Shown here in pieces: positions 5,773-6,654 of a stretch of DNA of 6,654 bases. Source of the DNA: an uncultured Streptococcus sp. (GTDB taxonomy: Bacteria > Bacillota > Bacilli > Lactobacillales > Streptococcaceae). The DNA is taken from NCBI RefSeq assembly GCF_938036805.1, contig NZ_CALHWC010000020.1, forward strand, positions 1 to 6,654, read 5' to 3'. The position numbers and the translations under genes are program-made. The notes under the pieces are model-generated. The model saw only the letters and a list, made by a program, of their open reading frames with translations, did no database searches and was not told the DNA's origin. Every line of letters begins with the position of its first letter. Position 1 is the stretch's first letter.

Positions 5773-5920
5773 TCAATTGTCTTTGGATTGTCGAGCAAGA
5801 CGCAGTGGTTGAGTGGGCTCTACTACGCTGATTTCATCAGCTTTTACAGCCCTACTCAACTGTGCGGAGGTGGGACAACGAAATCGAATTCTAACGAATT
5901 ACCGATTTCTGTCCTACTCT
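5747..5920. repeat. Multi-hairpin intergenic repeat element (non-coding)
   Basis: About 174 bp containing three successive hairpins: 5747-5772; 5801-5866, a long imperfect stem with GCTGAT/ATCAGC at its tip; and 5870-5917, arms GTGGGACA...GAATTC against GAATT...GTCCTAC with loop TAAC. The two ends (GAGGCTGGGACAAAA, and GAGTAGGACAGAAA read on the minus strand) are imperfect inverted repeats of each other. From memory, closely similar sequences are scattered between genes in mitis/sanguinis-group streptococci and may be miniature non-autonomous mobile elements. I could not verify copy number or a family name. No convincing reading frame is present. Confidence 0.6.
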
Positions 5921-6070
5921 AGCTTGTTTAGGGAATTTCACTACTTTATCCATAATCTTCTAGAACGACATCTTTCCCTTGGTATTCCCTAGTTTACGCT
6001 ACGACCTGCCCATGAAAGTTAGATTTTTTACTTCCAGCCTTAAGGAAGCATCTCAAAGTCGGTAGATTCT
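5921..6070. other. Unassigned DNA between proC and the repeat element
   Basis: No gene is seen in this 150-bp stretch. It holds an 8-bp inverted repeat, TAGGGAAT at 5929-5936 and ATTCCCTA at 5984-5991. There is also a short weak hairpin CTTCC/GGAAG near 6033-6051 that lacks a T-run in the proC direction. It may be decayed sequence or an extension of the neighbouring repeat element. No clear proC terminator lies here. Confidence 0.4.
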
Positions 6071-6654
6071 TTATTTCCCCAACTCCTGCGTCCTCTTGTA
6101 GGCTGCTTGAACGGCAGCCATGACTGTTCCTCGAAAGGCATTTTCTTCCAAACTAGCTACCCCAGCAATGGTCGAACCAGCCGGACTGCAGACCTGATCT
6201 TTGAGCTGGGCCGGATGTTGGCCACTGATCTGACTTAGTTTAGCAGCGCCTAAAAGGGTTTGATTGGCCAGTTCAAGCGATATGTCGCGACTAAGTCCTG
6301 CTCGGACACCTGCATCCGCTAAAGCCTCTATAAAGAGATAGACGAAAGCTGGTCCACAGCCAGCAAGAGCTGTCGCCGCATCCAACTGCTTTTCATCTAG
6401 TTTGAGCAAAAGGCCAGCCGAAGACAGAAGTTCACGCAACAAGTCTTCGTCCGCTCGCTTCGCCCGCTGGGATAAGGCATAGCTAATAACGCCCTCGCCA
6501 ACAGCTACCGGTGTATTAGGCATTATCCGAATCCAACGATGGTGACTAGGTGTCATTTTTTCCAATCTTTCCAAGGTCAGACCAGCAGCCATCGAAACTA
6601 GCAAAAGAGACTCCCGTTTTTCTAGAACTTCCTGATAATCAGCCAGCAAGTCAG
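6071..6654 (-). CDS. proC: Pyrroline-5-carboxylate reductase ProC (N-terminus beyond window)
   Basis: It catalyses the last step of proline synthesis, NAD(P)H-dependent reduction of pyrroline-5-carboxylate to proline in the cytoplasm. About 194 C-terminal residues are visible. The N-terminal 65-70, with the dinucleotide-binding glycine motif, lie past the right edge. Seen in order are LLLVSMAAGLTLERLE, IRIMPNTPVAVGEGV with the conserved MPNTP, ALAGCGPAFVYLFIEALADAG, and the family signature QVCSPAGSTIAGVASLEE near the C-terminus, which ends in KRTQELGK. The frame stays open to the edge. The TTG at 6649 is an internal Leu codon, not a start, because typical ProC sequence continues upstream of it. 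Downstream lie about 300 bp of non-coding DNA before the terminator-like hairpin at 5741-5772. Confidence 0.96.
   Translation of the reverse strand, partial: DLLADYQEVLEKRESLLLVSMAAGLTLERLEKMTPSHHRWIRIMPNTPVAVGEGVISYALSQRAKRADEDLLRELLSSAGLLLKLDEKQLDAATALAGCGPAFVYLFIEALADAGVRAGLSRDISLELANQTLLGAAKLSQISGQHPAQLKDQVCSPAGSTIAGVASLEENAFRGTVMAAVQAAYKRTQELGK

Noticed and set aside
5921..6070. Small protein gene in the gap after proC
   Set aside because: Short frames with ATG on the minus strand stop after a few codons, and no ribosome binding site is seen.
6071..6649. proC starting at the TTG at 6649
   Set aside because: The frame continues to the window edge, and the family needs an N-terminal nucleotide-binding part. 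The TTG is an internal Leu codon of a gene cut by the window.

Overview
The window looks like part of a chromosome from an oral, sanguinis/mitis-type Streptococcus. The reasons are a Streptococcus-style TruB, a YSIRK-type signal peptide on a large surface protein, an antigen I/II (GbpC-like) adhesin domain, and an intergenic hairpin repeat of the kind I associate with these species. Species identity is inference. All supported genes are on the minus strand, so in transcription order the window reads from high to low coordinates.

Right end (6071-6654): the C-terminal three quarters of proC (pyrroline-5-carboxylate reductase). Next comes a gap of about 375 bp. It holds an unassigned 150-bp stretch, a roughly 174-bp multi-hairpin repeat element, a terminator-like hairpin, and a strong extended -10 promoter. 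That promoter drives a two-gene unit: a DUF2130-type coiled-coil protein with a PD-(D/E)XK-like nuclease motif, then truB (tRNA pseudouridine-55 synthase) after a 12-nt gap. A rho-independent terminator at 3474-3501 closes the unit.

Left half (1-3235): one very long open frame with its own promoter and a strong ribosome binding site, running off the left edge (1078 codons visible). It encodes a secreted modular surface protein. In order it has a YSIRK-like signal peptide, a charged low-complexity region, a short helical segment, a domain resembling the antigen I/II V-region/GbpC adhesin family, an unrecognised segment of about 100 residues, 70 uninterrupted Gly-X-Y collagen triplets, and then alternating 40-46-residue modules. 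Each complete module carries a perfect 12-residue EF-hand-type calcium-binding loop, and a second block of 11 collagen triplets lies between pairs of modules. The C-terminus, where an LPXTG anchor would be expected, is outside the window.

The most notable item is this architecture: a putative carbohydrate- or glycoprotein-binding head on a collagen triple-helix stalk punctuated by predicted calcium-binding modules. The head would be a trimer if the collagen folds. The stalk is encoded by nearly identical 54-bp tandem repeats and a 357-bp higher-order repeat, so its length is likely to vary between strains.
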